From: CAWCWK01 sp963842125
GTDB taxonomy: Bacteria > Pseudomonadota > Alphaproteobacteria > Rhizobiales > CAWCWK01
Assembly (NCBI GenBank): GCA_963842125.1
Contig: CAWJFE010000001.1
Location: 1,426,001-1,490,000 of the forward strand
Length of the DNA stretch: 64,000 bases
Direction of reading: 5' to 3'
Under the pieces are notes generated by a model. That model saw nothing but the letters and a program-made list of their open reading frames with translations. It had not been told where the DNA came from and made no database searches. The first letter of the stretch is position 1, and each line of letters begins with the position of its first letter. Shown in pieces: positions 25,469 through 37,304 of the stretch. The position numbers and the translations under genes were made by a program.

Positions 25469-26808
25469 TCGGCCTGCCGCGATCGCTGCGCGTTCGCCTC
25501 GTCGGCATTGCCGCCCTGGCCGGTCTGGCGGGGATATTCGTCGCCGGGGGCGTGCTGCTCTCCCTTTACGAGCGCGCGTTGCGAAGCAGCTTCGACGATC
25601 GACTCGACGTGTACCTGACGTCGCTCATCGCTACGGCAGTCGATCCCGAGGGGCGATTGGAAGACCCACAGGGTCTGGGAGACCCCAATTTCACCATCCC
25701 CCAATCTGGCTGGGGCTGGCAGGTCGATGCGGGCGACGTGATCTACCAGTCGCGCTCGCTCGTCGGCGAGTTCATCCCCGTGCCGCGGAATGTCGGCGGG
25801 GCGCCCGTCCTTTACGCTGACGTCGCGATGATGGGTTATCCCCAACTCCGCCTCGCCTCGCGCAGCCTCCGCCTACCGGATGCCACGGCTGCAGCCTTCA
25901 CCATCCTCGGTGTTCCCGACGAACTCGAAAGCTCCATTCGCACCTTTCGCAACGCGGCCTTCGTCACGCTCTCGATTCTCGCGGCGGCGATCATGCTGGC
26001 AGCGCTCTTGCAGGTCCGGCTGGGTCTGGCGCCGCTTGGAGAACTTCGGGGCAGCATCGCAAATATTGCCCGCGGCAAAAGCAAGCGGCTGGAAGGGATT
26101 TATCCCGTGGAGCTCGATCCGCTGGTGGCCGAGTTGAACGCCCTCCTTCGCCTGAACGAGGAACTCGTAGAACGCGCACGCACGCATGTCGGCAACCTGG
26201 CCCACGCCTTGAAGACGCCCCTCAGTGTCATCGTGAACGAAGCGCGGGAGCGCGACGAAGACAAGATTGTGGAGCAGGCCTCGTTGATGCGCGAGCGTAT
26301 CGACATCGCCCTCGACCGGGCTCGCATGGCGGCCCGCTCCGGTGCGATCGGTGAGGTGAGCGAAGTGGCCGCGATCCTAGAGGGTCTGGCCAGGGTGATG
26401 CGCAAGCTCCACGCCATCCGCGGGATCGATGTGGCCGTCACCGCGGAGACGACGTTACTCTTTCGCGGTGAACGGCAGGACTTCGAGGAACTCGCAGGCA
26501 ACATCGTCGACAACGCGTGCAAATGGGCCGCATCGAAGGTCCGTATCTCTGCGAGTCCGACGCGCGGTCGCAATGGGGCAGCGCTTTTCACCCTGACGGT
26601 AGACGATGACGGACCGGGCCTCCCGGCCGAGGAACGTGGACTTGCGCTGCAGCGAGGACGACGGCTCGACGAGACCGTTCCGGGTTCCGGCCTCGGGCTT
26701 TCGATCGTCACCGAACTGGTCGAGCTCTACGGGGGCTCCATAGCGCTTGGCGATGCCGATCTCGGCGGGCTGCGCGTTACTGTCGAACTTCCCGCCGTCG
26801 ATCCGTAG
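25465..26808 (+). CDS. feuQ: Sensor histidine kinase, FeuQ/PhoQ-like
   Basis: A 447-residue inner-membrane kinase partner of the regulator upstream. The first helix is LVGIAALAGLAGIFVAGGVLLSL, then comes a periplasmic sensor domain of about 130 residues, and a second helix (AAFVTLSILAAAIMLAALLQV). The phospho-acceptor His sits in NLAHALKTPLSVIVNEA, the variant HALKTPL typical of the PhoQ/FeuQ subgroup rather than HELRTPL. The N box is GNIVDNACKWA and the G boxes DDDGPGLP and GSGLGLSIV. GTG start, 4-base overlap with feuP. Confidence 0.8.
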   Translation: MIGLPRSLRVRLVGIAALAGLAGIFVAGGVLLSLYERALRSSFDDRLDVYLTSLIATAVDPEGRLEDPQGLGDPNFTIPQSGWGWQVDAGDVIYQSRSLVGEFIPVPRNVGGAPVLYADVAMMGYPQLRLASRSLRLPDATAAAFTILGVPDELESSIRTFRNAAFVTLSILAAAIMLAALLQVRLGLAPLGELRGSIANIARGKSKRLEGIYPVELDPLVAELNALLRLNEELVERARTHVGNLAHALKTPLSVIVNEARERDEDKIVEQASLMRERIDIALDRARMAARSGAIGEVSEVAAILEGLARVMRKLHAIRGIDVAVTAETTLLFRGERQDFEELAGNIVDNACKWAASKVRISASPTRGRNGAALFTLTVDDDGPGLPAEERGLALQRGRRLDETVPGSGLGLSIVTELVELYGGSIALGDADLGGLRVTVELPAVDP

Positions 26809-26893
26809 TCGGACTACGATGGCGCCATATTTGCGCGCTCTAAGACCGTCACCCGGCGAGTGATCTCGCCTGTGTCGGCAAGGGAATGCTTAC

Positions 26894-27322
26894 ATGATGA
26901 AGTCATCGCAAGGTGGCGCGCGGCTCGCAGCGTTGAGGACGGCGAGCTGTCTTGGCGCACTTCTCGTCCTGCAGGCCTGTACGACGACTGACACAGCGGG
27001 CCGGGCCCCTGCGTCGCCATCGTCGGTCACGGGCGCGGTAGTCGGCGGCGTGTCCGACGGCGCCATCGGGTCCGGTCTCGAAGGCGATGCGCGTCAGCGT
27101 GCGCTCGCGGCTGAAACCGAGGCCTATGCGTCCGGCCAGACCGTCAACTGGCGCGCCGAGACGGGCAATGTCTACGGTCAGGTCGCTCCGGGCCCGAGCT
27201 ACACCTATTCCGGCACGGCCTGCCGCAACTATACCCACGCCATCTTCATCGACGGCGTCGCCCAGGTCGCTCGTGGCCGTGCCTGCCGCCAGCCGGATGG
27301 GTCCTGGCGCCAGACGGCCTAG
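26894..27322 (+). CDS. Small outer-membrane lipoprotein, surface-antigen type
   Basis: A 142-residue lipoprotein. The lipobox is LLVLQAC at about residues 23-29, followed by TTTDTAGRAP and a glycine-rich linker (GAVVGGVSDGAIGSGLEGDA). The C-terminal part SGTACRNYTHAIFIDGVAQVARGRACRQPDGSWRQ is the RT0821/Lpp0805-like surface-antigen domain, common and uncharacterised in alphaproteobacteria. ATG codons at 26894 and 26897 are both possible. It sits between the Feu-like system and ccmE; a direct relation to either is not shown. A small hairpin (GGCGAG-TGAT-CTCGCC, 26855-26870) lies upstream. Confidence 0.75.
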   Translation: MMKSSQGGARLAALRTASCLGALLVLQACTTTDTAGRAPASPSSVTGAVVGGVSDGAIGSGLEGDARQRALAAETEAYASGQTVNWRAETGNVYGQVAPGPSYTYSGTACRNYTHAIFIDGVAQVARGRACRQPDGSWRQTA

Positions 27323-27403
27323 CCGTCGTCGACGCGGGGTCGTCCCTTGCGGTGATCCGGCGCTGGGGCCATGTGCTCGGTCGTACCGTTTCCCTGGACC
27401 GTC

Positions 27404-27853
27404 ATGACCCGTAAGTCTCGCCGTCTCACGATCATCGGATGCCTCGGCGTTCTCCTCGCCGTAGCGGTCGGTCTCGTCCTGACCGCGCTCGACGAAGGGA
27501 TCACCTTCTTCAGCACGCCGTCGGAAATCGCGGCCGGCACGGTCGCGGAAGGACAGCGTCTTCGCCTCGGTGGTCTCGTAGAGGCGGGCAGCGTCGCACG
27601 CGAGGATGGCGGCTCCGTCACCTTCCTCGTTACCGATCAGGTTCGTAGCGTTCCGGTGGCTTATGTGGGGTTGCTGCCCGACCTCTTTCGCGAAGGGCAG
27701 GGTGTGGTGGCGGAGGGGCGGCTCGTCGGCGGCATCTTTGAAGCGGATACGATCCTCGCCCGCCATGACGAGACCTATGTTCCGAAGGAAGTGGCCGACG
27801 CCCTCAAGGCGAGCGGCCAGTGGCGCCCTGAGATGGGCTCTCCCGAACTGTAA
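27404..27853 (+). CDS. ccmE: Cytochrome c maturation protein CcmE (heme chaperone)
   Basis: A 149-residue periplasmic heme chaperone anchored by one helix (LTIIGCLGVLLAVAVGLVLTAL). It binds heme covalently through the His of ILARHDETYVPKEV (about residue 122) and passes it to apocytochrome c. The family start TRKSRRLT supports the ATG at 27404 over the in-frame ATG at 27371. In rhizobia ccmE (cycJ) lies in the cycHJKL operon next to feuPQ and degP. Here ccmI, ccmF and ccmH are absent from both sides, so they must lie elsewhere or be lost. Confidence 0.93.
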   Translation: MTRKSRRLTIIGCLGVLLAVAVGLVLTALDEGITFFSTPSEIAAGTVAEGQRLRLGGLVEAGSVAREDGGSVTFLVTDQVRSVPVAYVGLLPDLFREGQGVVAEGRLVGGIFEADTILARHDETYVPKEVADALKASGQWRPEMGSPEL

Positions 27854-27953
27854 CGAAGCGTCAGATCGCGTCACGACCCGGTGAGGTGACGAAGACGCCG
27901 CGCCCGAATCCCGATAGCGTCGCTGCCACGAATGGCGAACTAGGGCGGAGCAC

Positions 27954-29165
27954 ATGGACAGACGAACTCAGCGACTGACCTTCAAGGGCAGCCATGGCCT
28001 CGATCTGGCCGCGCGCCTCGATCTGCCGGAGGGCCGGATCCGAGCCTTTGCGCTCTTCGCCCATTGCTTTACCTGTTCCAAGGATCTCTTCTCGGTCACC
28101 CGCATCAGCGCGGAGCTGGCGCGGCTGGGGATCGCCGTCCTCCGCTTCGACTTCACGGGCCTCGGCCAGTCCGGTGGCGACTTCGCGAACACGAACTTCT
28201 CCTCCAATGTCTCCGACATCGTCTCCGCAGTCGAGCATATGCGGCGGACCTATGAGGCGCCGGCACTCCTCATCGGGCACTCACTCGGCGGCGCTGCGGT
28301 CCTCTGCGCGGCGGGCAGCATTCCCGAGGTGAAGTGCGTCGTCACCATTGGCGCACCGTCCGATGCCGCTCATGTCGTCGAGCAGTTCGGCGCCGATATC
28401 TCGCGCATCGAGGAGGACGGCGAGGCCCGCGTCACTCTGGCCGGGCGCCCCTTCTCGATCCGCAAGCAGTTCCTCGACGATGTTCGCGGGCAGCGCATTC
28501 GCGATCACATCCGCGCGATCGACGCGGCGCTCCTCGTCCTTCACTCCCCCACGGATGCGACCGTCGGGGTCGAGAACGCGAGCGATATCTTCCTGGCCGC
28601 GAAGCATCCAAAGAGTTTCGTCTCGCTCGACGGCGCCGACCACCTTCTTACCGACAAACGCGACGGCGTCTTCGCCGCGCAGATCATCTCGGCATGGTCG
28701 GCCCGGTATCTCGGCATCGCGGAGGCCGAGGAGACCCATGAGGCTCTGGGCGTTCGCGTGGCCGAGTCGGGCGGCGGCAAGTTTCAGCAGTTGGTGACGG
28801 CGGGTCCGCACCGGCTCCTCGCCGACGAGCCGACCGATGTCGGCGGATTGGGCAGCGGTCCGACGCCCTATGAGTTCGTCGCTATCGGTCTCGCTGCCTG
28901 CACGTCGATGACGCTTCGGATGTATGCCGACTTCAAGAAGGTCGCCCTCGGGCGTATCTCGGTCGATGTCGGGCACGAGAAGGCTCATGCAGGTGATATG
29001 GGCGAGGCCGGCGGGCGCATCGACGTTTTCAAGCGGCGCATCACGGTGGACGGCCCTCTCGACGAGAAAACCCGGGAGAAAGTGCTGCAGATCGCCGACA
29101 AGTGCCCCGTCCACAAGACGCTGGAGGCGGTCGCGACAGTCGAGACCGACCTTACGGAATTGTAA
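27954..29165 (+). CDS. Alpha/beta-hydrolase fused to an OsmC-family domain
   Basis: A 403-residue two-domain protein. The N-terminal 240 residues are an alpha/beta-hydrolase with the nucleophile elbow IGHSLGGAAVL (Ser about 105), the acid in LHSPTDATVG and the His in DGADHLL. The C-terminal 150 residues are OsmC-like, with the two redox cysteines in ACTSMTLRMYADFK and CPVHKTLEA, as in peroxide-reducing family members. Known bifunctional proteins of this layout are widespread in proteobacteria; substrates are unknown. It lies between ccmE and degP and may serve oxidative or envelope stress. Confidence 0.9.
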   Translation: MDRRTQRLTFKGSHGLDLAARLDLPEGRIRAFALFAHCFTCSKDLFSVTRISAELARLGIAVLRFDFTGLGQSGGDFANTNFSSNVSDIVSAVEHMRRTYEAPALLIGHSLGGAAVLCAAGSIPEVKCVVTIGAPSDAAHVVEQFGADISRIEEDGEARVTLAGRPFSIRKQFLDDVRGQRIRDHIRAIDAALLVLHSPTDATVGVENASDIFLAAKHPKSFVSLDGADHLLTDKRDGVFAAQIISAWSARYLGIAEAEETHEALGVRVAESGGGKFQQLVTAGPHRLLADEPTDVGGLGSGPTPYEFVAIGLAACTSMTLRMYADFKKVALGRISVDVGHEKAHAGDMGEAGGRIDVFKRRITVDGPLDEKTREKVLQIADKCPVHKTLEAVATVETDLTEL

Positions 29166-29258
29166 CGGGATGGACAGCGTGGGTTAAGCTTGGGGTCGCC
29201 ATAACGGAACGCATGGTGCCAAGCGCACCCTTGTCAGTGTTCGGAGAAAGCCCCCTCG

Positions 29259-30809
29259 ATGCCCACGCCCCCCGCTACCCTTGCAAAGATCACCAAATCC
29301 CCTCGCCGCAATGCGCTTCTCGCGGGCGCGTCCGCGCTGGCGCTCCTCGGTCTGACCTTTGGAGATGCCGTCTTCGCGCCGCAGCCCGCGCAGGCCCAAG
29401 CGCAGACCGCGCCGATCCAGGTCGCGCCGACCATGGCGCCGATGTCCTTTGCGGATGTCGTCGAGAAGGTCAGCCCCGCCGTCGTCAGCGTTCAGGTTCG
29501 GGTCGATCGGGGCGAGCGCCAGTCCTCCGGCATGCTCGACAATGACGACATGCCAGACGAATTTCGCCGTTTCTTCCGCCGCTTCGGCGAGGAGTTCGGT
29601 CGGGGCGACGAGGAAAGCCCGCAGCGCCGTGGCGGACCGCGCTTCTCCTATGGCCAGGGTTCCGGCTTCATCATCTCCGCCGATGGCTACGTCGTCACCA
29701 ACAACCATGTGATCGACGAGGGCGACCGTGTCGAGGTCACCCTGCAGAACGGTGACGAGTTCGACGCCGAAGTCGTCGGCAAGGACTCGCGCACGGACCT
29801 CGCGGTTCTGAAGATCGAGGGCGAGAACCTGCCCTTCGTCGAGTTCGCAGGTGCCGAAGCGCGCGTCGGCGACTGGGTCGTCGCGGTCGGCAATCCGTTC
29901 GGTCTGGGCGGCACGGTCACGGCCGGGATCATCTCGGCGCGCGGTCGCGACATCGGTTCGGGGCCCTATGACGACTACATCCAGATCGACGCGCCCATCA
30001 ACCGCGGCAATTCGGGCGGTCCCGCCTTCAACCTCGAAGGCCAGGTCATCGGCGTGAACACGGCGATCTTCTCGCCGTCCGGCGGCAATGTCGGGATCGG
30101 CTTCGCCATTCCGGCCGGCGCGGCGACCCGGATCGTCGATGAACTTCGCGACAGCGGCGAAATCTCCCGCGGCTGGATCGGCGTATCGATCCAGTCGGTG
30201 AGCGATGACATCGCGGAATCGCTCGGTCTCGACGAGGCCTATGGCGCGCTCGTCAACGAGCCGCAGGACGGCTCGCCGGCCGACGATGTCGGCATCGAGA
30301 GCGGCGACGTGATCGTGACCGTGGACGGGACCCGCGTCGACGATGCCCGCTCGCTCTCTCGCCTCATCGGCGGCCTGAAGCCGGACACCGAGGTGATGCT
30401 CGGTGTGCTCCGCGACGGCGCGGATCTGGAGATCGCGCTGACGCTCGGCGAACTCCCCGCACAGCGCCAGATGGCCGCCATCGCGCCGCAGGACGAGGAG
30501 CCCGTGGAGACGGCCGAGACGGTCGTTCCCGCCCTCGGGCTGGAGCTCACGCCGGCTGGCGAGGTCGAGGGAAGCGGCGAGGACGGTCTCGTCATCACCG
30601 AGATCCTCGACGACTCGAACGCCGCCGAGAAGGGTCTTCGCCCCGGTGACGTGATCTTGGAAGTCGGCGGTGAGACGGTCGCGACTGTTGCCGATGTCGC
30701 GAGCGCTGTCTCCGCCGCGCAGGATGGCGACCGCAGCGCGGTCCTCATGCGCGTCCGCTCCGGCAACGCGACCCGCTTCGTCGCCGTCACGCTGACGGAA
30801 GCCTCTTAA
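29259..30809 (+). CDS. degP: Periplasmic serine endoprotease DegP/HtrA (Do family)
   Basis: A 516-residue envelope protease and chaperone that degrades misfolded proteins. A basic, hydrophobic N-terminus with AQAQAQ suggests export. The trypsin-like triad is His in VTNNHVID, Asp in RTDLAVLKI and Ser in RGNSGGPAFN. Two PDZ domains follow (GALVNEPQDGSPADDVGIESGD and NAAEKGLRPGDVILEVGGE). The gene is closed by a strong terminator and precedes a response regulator and kinase, an order also found in Rhizobium and Sinorhizobium. Confidence 0.95.
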   Translation: MPTPPATLAKITKSPRRNALLAGASALALLGLTFGDAVFAPQPAQAQAQTAPIQVAPTMAPMSFADVVEKVSPAVVSVQVRVDRGERQSSGMLDNDDMPDEFRRFFRRFGEEFGRGDEESPQRRGGPRFSYGQGSGFIISADGYVVTNNHVIDEGDRVEVTLQNGDEFDAEVVGKDSRTDLAVLKIEGENLPFVEFAGAEARVGDWVVAVGNPFGLGGTVTAGIISARGRDIGSGPYDDYIQIDAPINRGNSGGPAFNLEGQVIGVNTAIFSPSGGNVGIGFAIPAGAATRIVDELRDSGEISRGWIGVSIQSVSDDIAESLGLDEAYGALVNEPQDGSPADDVGIESGDVIVTVDGTRVDDARSLSRLIGGLKPDTEVMLGVLRDGADLEIALTLGELPAQRQMAAIAPQDEEPVETAETVVPALGLELTPAGEVEGSGEDGLVITEILDDSNAAEKGLRPGDVILEVGGETVATVADVASAVSAAQDGDRSAVLMRVRSGNATRFVAVTLTEAS

Positions 30810-30816
30810 GGCTCGA

Positions 30817-30860
30817 CCGACCGGGCTCGCCGTCGCGCGCGCCCGGTCGGCTTTCTCTTC
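30817..30860 (+). terminator. Rho-independent terminator after degP
   Basis: A perfect 10-bp stem CCGACCGGGC / GCCCGGTCGG (30817-30826 and 30841-30850) with a 14-base GC-rich loop, then the T-rich CTTTCTCTTC. It lies 7 bases after the degP stop and 27 bases before the next regulator gene, so the two-component pair probably has its own promoter or relies on read-through. Confidence 0.85.
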
Positions 30861-30886
30861 CCCCCACATTCGCTATATCGAGCCTC

Positions 30887-31564
30887 ATGAAGCTGCTCAT
30901 CGTCGAGGACGACCACGAAGCCGCGCGCTATCTCGTCAAGGCGTTCTCGGAGGCCGGCCACGCCGCCGACCACGTCGCCGATGGCGAGGAGGGGCTGCAA
31001 CAGGCGCAGGGTCAGGACTACGATGTCCTGATCGTCGACCGCATGCTGCCCGGCCGCGACGGCCTCTCGTTGATCTCGACGCTTCGAGACAGCGACGACC
31101 ACACGCCGGCCCTCGTGCTGAGCGCGCTCGGCAATGTCGACGATCGCGTCACCGGACTACGCGCGGGCGGCGACGACTACCTCACGAAACCCTATGCATT
31201 CGCCGAGCTTCTCGCCCGCACCGAAGCATTGGCGCGGCGTCAGCAGCCGATGGCGGCGGAGACCACGCTGACCGTCGGCGACCTCGTACTCGATCGTCTG
31301 ACGCACAAGGTCCGGCGCGGGGACCAGTCGATCCTCCTTCAGCCCCGCGAATTCAGCCTCCTCGAATTTCTGATGCGTCACGCCGGGCAGGTCGTCACCC
31401 GTACCATGCTTCTCGAGGGCGTGTGGAACTACCACTTCGATCCGCAGACCAACGTGATCGACGTTCACATCTCGCGCCTGCGCGGCAAGATCGACAGGGA
31501 GTTCGCGACGCCGCTCCTCCATACGGTGCGCGGCGCGGGCTATACGATCCGCGCCGACGACTGA
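30887..31564 (+). CDS. OmpR-family response regulator (degP-linked)
   Basis: A 225-residue regulator. The receiver has LIVEDDHE, phospho-acceptor Asp in VLIVDRMLPGRDG (about residue 51), Ser in VLSALG and Lys in YLTKPYAFAELLAR. The winged helix has LQPREFSLLEFLMRHAGQVVTRTMLLEGVW and ends VRGAGYTIRADD. Two bases separate it from the kinase gene. The pair corresponds by position to the two-component system downstream of degP in rhizobia. A role in envelope-stress control is likely but unproven. Confidence 0.88.
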   Translation: MKLLIVEDDHEAARYLVKAFSEAGHAADHVADGEEGLQQAQGQDYDVLIVDRMLPGRDGLSLISTLRDSDDHTPALVLSALGNVDDRVTGLRAGGDDYLTKPYAFAELLARTEALARRQQPMAAETTLTVGDLVLDRLTHKVRRGDQSILLQPREFSLLEFLMRHAGQVVTRTMLLEGVWNYHFDPQTNVIDVHISRLRGKIDREFATPLLHTVRGAGYTIRADD

Positions 31565-31566
31565 CC

Positions 31567-32942
31567 GTGGGTTCGCTCGTCAAGCTCCTTCGCACGACCG
31601 CTTTCCGCCTGTCGGTCATCTATCTCGCGGTCTTCCTCCTCTTCGGTCTTGGTGCCGTGGCCTATCTGACCTGGCAGGCGGAGGCGCTGCTGCGGGCGCA
31701 GTTGCAGGAGACGGTGGAGGCCGATACGGCCGGTCTCATCGACCAGTACGAGACGGGCGGCATTCGCGGCCTCACCAATGCGCTTCAGCGCCGCTCGCTA
31801 CAGCCCGACGCCAACCTCTACCTCGTCACGAACTTTGCCGGCCAGCCGCTTGCCGGCAACGTGCGGAACGTGCCGGGCTACGTGCTCGCCGAAGAGCGCT
31901 GGGTCGATACGGCTTACGGTTCGCTCAACGCCGGTGGCGGGTTCGACAAGACGGCCCTCATCAAGGTCTCCATCCTGCCCTCCGAATTCCGTCTGCTCGT
32001 CGGGCGCGATCTCAAGCAGACCGAGGAGGTGCGGCGCATCATCTGGCGGGCGTCCATCTGGACGATGCTCGGCTTCGGCTCGCTGTGGCTCATCGTAAGC
32101 CTTCTCGTCAGTCGCCGGATGCTGCAGCGGGTGGACGCGATGGCCGCGACGAGCCGCGCCATCATGGATGGCGACATGACCGAGCGGCTGCCCGTCGCCG
32201 GGAGCAATGACGAACTCGACAATCTCGCCATCAGCCTCAACGCCATGCTGCACCGGATCGATCAGTTGATGCGGGGGCTGAAGGACGTCTCCGACAACAT
32301 CGCACACGATCTGAAGACGCCGATCACACGGCTGCGCAACCGCGCCGAGGAGACCCAGCGAACCGCTCGGACGCCCGACGAATTTCGCGAAGCGCTTGGC
32401 GGTCTGACGGAGGAAGTGGACGGGATCATCCGCGTCTTCAACGCGCTTCTCCTCATCGCGCGCGCCGAAGCCGGCAATCTGGAGCAGGCCTTCGATACCG
32501 TCGACATGGCCGAGACCGCGAGGGACGTGGCCGAACTCTACGAACCGAGTGCGTCCGATGCCGGGCTCAGCCTGTCGGTGACGGGCACGCGCTCGGCGAC
32601 CGTTCGGGCGAACCGCGAACTGGTCGGCCAGGGTGCCGCCAATCTGATCGAGAACGCGATCCGCTACGCCGGCCCCTCCGCGTCACGCATCGAGGTACTC
32701 GTCGCGATCGACCCCGATACCGTCTCGCTTACGGTCTCCGATGACGGGCAAGGCATTCCGGCGGAGGGGCGCGCGAAGGCGGTCGAGCGGTTCGAGCGGC
32801 TTGGGCGGGCGGACCAGGGGTCGGGGCTAGGGCTCAGCCTCGTCCAGGCGATCGCGCACCTGCATGGAGGCACGCTCACCTTGACCGACAACGCGCCGGG
32901 GCTCGGCGCGACCCTCGCGATACCACGAAGGGCCGTCGGTCC

Positions 32943-32946
<4 letters not shown>
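31567..32946 (+). CDS. Sensor histidine kinase paired with the degP-linked regulator
   Basis: A 459-residue inner-membrane kinase. Helix 1 is LSVIYLAVFLLFGLGAVAYLTW and helix 2 IWTMLGFGSLWLIVSLLVSRR, with about 130 periplasmic residues between and a HAMP linker after. The phospho-acceptor His is in DNIAHDLKTPITRLRN; the N box is NLIENAIRYAG and the G box DDGQGIP, then SGLGLSLV. The start is GTG at 31567, 2 bases after the regulator stop. The 3' end overlaps the convergent PleC-like gene by 4 bases (shared stop region), so no terminator separates them. Confidence 0.88.
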
Positions 32947-35210
<2,264 letters not shown>

Positions 35211-35564
35211 ACGCGTTCGCGGCTCTCCACTCGCGTCAGCGTAATCCATGCGCCATCCCCCGAAACGCGTGCCAGAAAGCAAGCCGTGCCACTCCGATGC
35301 TGGCCCCCCGGCACCGTGCCCGCATACGAATCCATGGGATAACCTTTGTCCAGTCCTTGACAGTTGATTAACGCCTTCCGACTCACCCGAACCCGCGATT
35401 GTGGCGTCATGACCACGGCAACCCGGTCGAGCCGCAGTGTCGCCCAGAAAATCTTGAGCGCACACGAAGGCTTAGACTTGCCAGACTGGTGCCCCATCGG
35501 GGATAGGTGAAATCAGAGACTATTCAACGGCGGCGCTAGACCGCGACCTCAGGGAGAAACACGC
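35211..35564. promoter_or_regulatory. Divergent control region between the PleC-like gene and the acyl-CoA ligase gene
   Basis: No gene is supported in these 354 bases (the longest reading of the kinase frame runs through part of them). It must hold promoters for both divergent genes. Visible motifs are TTGACA at 35357-35362 on the plus strand, a GATTAACG around 35365-35372 that is part of a CtrA-like half site, and a GACTC (GANTC methylation sequence) at 35380-35384. All are short and could be chance. The ligase has GGGAG 9 bases before its ATG. Confidence 0.4.
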
Positions 35565-37304
35565 ATGGTCGACGCTTCGATCACATTGCCGCAATTCGTC
35601 TGGAGCAAGGTCGGAAACGACGAAGGCCGAGAGGCGGTGGCGTGGAAATCCCCGTCGGGTTGGATCAAGACGAGTCTGGGCGAGTTCCGCGCCATGGTGC
35701 GCGAGATCGCCCTCGGCCTGGCCGAGCTAGGCGTCGGGCCCGGCGACAAGGTCGCCATCCATTCGGAGAACCGGACCGAATGGATCGCGGCCGACATGGC
35801 GATCATCACGCTCGGTGCGGCGGCCGTGCCGATCTACACCACGCAGCCGCGCGACCAGATCCGCTACATCCTCGAGCATGCGGAGGCCAAGGCGGTCTTC
35901 ATCTCGGGGCCGGAGATGGCCGAGACGTCGCGCGAGGCCGCGTCCGCACTCGGCCTCGACGTCATCATATTCGACACGCTCGGCGATAGGGGCGAGCGCG
36001 AGATCACACTGGCAACGCTCCGGGAGCGGGGCAGGGCGGCCGACCAGACGGCCTATGATCGCTGGCTGACGGAGCGCCGCCCCTCCGACCTCGCCGCCCT
36101 CATCTACACGTCCGGCACGACCGGCACGCCCAAGGGCGTGCTGCTGACGCACGCGAACCTCGCTCACAATATCGACGTCGCGCTCACGGGCGGCTTCTTC
36201 GCCGCCGAGCCCCGCATCGAGGGTGGCAAGCTGTTGTCGTTCCTGCCCTTCGCGCATGTCTACGAACATACGGGGGCCTACGCGTTCCTTTGTACGGGCT
36301 ACCCGCTTTATATTCTGCCCAACGTCGATACGTTGGTGGACGATCTCGCCGAGGTCCGGCCGATCCATTTCACGACCGTTCCCCGATTGCTGGAGCGCGT
36401 CTATGGCGGCATCAAATCGAAGGCTGCGCAGGAGCCAGGCGTCAAGGGCAAGCTGATGCGCTGGGCGGTCGAACTCGCGGACAATTACGACGCGGACAAA
36501 GGTCCGACCCTCTCGCACCGGATCGCCGACAAGCTCGTCTATTCGAAGATGCGCGAGCGGCTGGGCGGCCGGCTCGTCGGCATTACCTCTGGTGGTGCGG
36601 CCCTTTCGGCCAGCATCAACAAGTTCTTCAACGCCATCGGCGTGCCGGTCGGCGAGGGCTACGGGCTGACCGAGACCTCGCCCGTCGTCGCCATGTACGA
36701 CCGGCACAATCTGCGGGCCGGCTCGATCGGCAAGGCGGTCAAGGATGTCGAGGTCAAGCTCGGCCCCGATGACGAACTGATCGTGCGCGGGCCTAACGTC
36801 ATGCAGGGCTACTACAAGATGCCCGAGGAGACGGCCGCCGTCCTGACCGACGATGGCTGGTTCCATACCGGCGACATCGCGAGCGAGGATGCGGACGGGT
36901 ATCTCTACATCGTCGACCGCAAGAAGGAGCTCTTCAAGCTGTCGACAGGCAAATACGTCGCCCCGGCGCAGATCGAGAACCGGCTCATCGCCAGTCCGCT
37001 CGTCGAGCAGATCGTCGTGATCGGCGACGGGCGCAAGTTCTGCTCGGCGCTCATCGTACCCGACACCGCATCGCTGCGCGCCCGCTTCGACCACGATCCG
37101 TCCGAGGACGAGATCGACGCCGAAATGCGCAAGGAAGTCGATGCCGCGAACGAGGGACTGCCGGCCTGGGAAACGGTCAAGCGGTTCGCCCTCGTCGACG
37201 AGCCCATGACGATCGAGAGTGGAGAGTTGACGCCGACGATGAAGCGCAAGCGACGCATCATCAACGAGAAACGCCACGCCGTCATCGAGGGCATCTATAG
37301 GTAG
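35565..37304 (+). CDS. Long-chain acyl-CoA ligase (AMP-forming)
   Basis: A 579-residue member of the long-chain fatty acid CoA ligase group (FadD15-like, with the extended architecture). The AMP-binding loop is IYTSGTTGTPKGVLLTHANL near residue 180, the GYGLTETSP motif lies near 365, and the DGWFHTGDIASEDADGYLYIVDRKKELFKLSTGKYV block near 430. It activates fatty acids with ATP and CoA at the inner membrane. A FadL-type outer-membrane protein is encoded 7 kb away at 42920, but not in the same operon. It ends in an AT-rich region before ctrA. Confidence 0.92.
   Translation: MVDASITLPQFVWSKVGNDEGREAVAWKSPSGWIKTSLGEFRAMVREIALGLAELGVGPGDKVAIHSENRTEWIAADMAIITLGAAAVPIYTTQPRDQIRYILEHAEAKAVFISGPEMAETSREAASALGLDVIIFDTLGDRGEREITLATLRERGRAADQTAYDRWLTERRPSDLAALIYTSGTTGTPKGVLLTHANLAHNIDVALTGGFFAAEPRIEGGKLLSFLPFAHVYEHTGAYAFLCTGYPLYILPNVDTLVDDLAEVRPIHFTTVPRLLERVYGGIKSKAAQEPGVKGKLMRWAVELADNYDADKGPTLSHRIADKLVYSKMRERLGGRLVGITSGGAALSASINKFFNAIGVPVGEGYGLTETSPVVAMYDRHNLRAGSIGKAVKDVEVKLGPDDELIVRGPNVMQGYYKMPEETAAVLTDDGWFHTGDIASEDADGYLYIVDRKKELFKLSTGKYVAPAQIENRLIASPLVEQIVVIGDGRKFCSALIVPDTASLRARFDHDPSEDEIDAEMRKEVDAANEGLPAWETVKRFALVDEPMTIESGELTPTMKRKRRIINEKRHAVIEGIYR

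Noticed and set aside
29206..29240. An RpoE2-type promoter (GGAAC) before degP
   Set aside because: The GTT element expected after 16-17 bases is missing; GGAAC alone is not enough.
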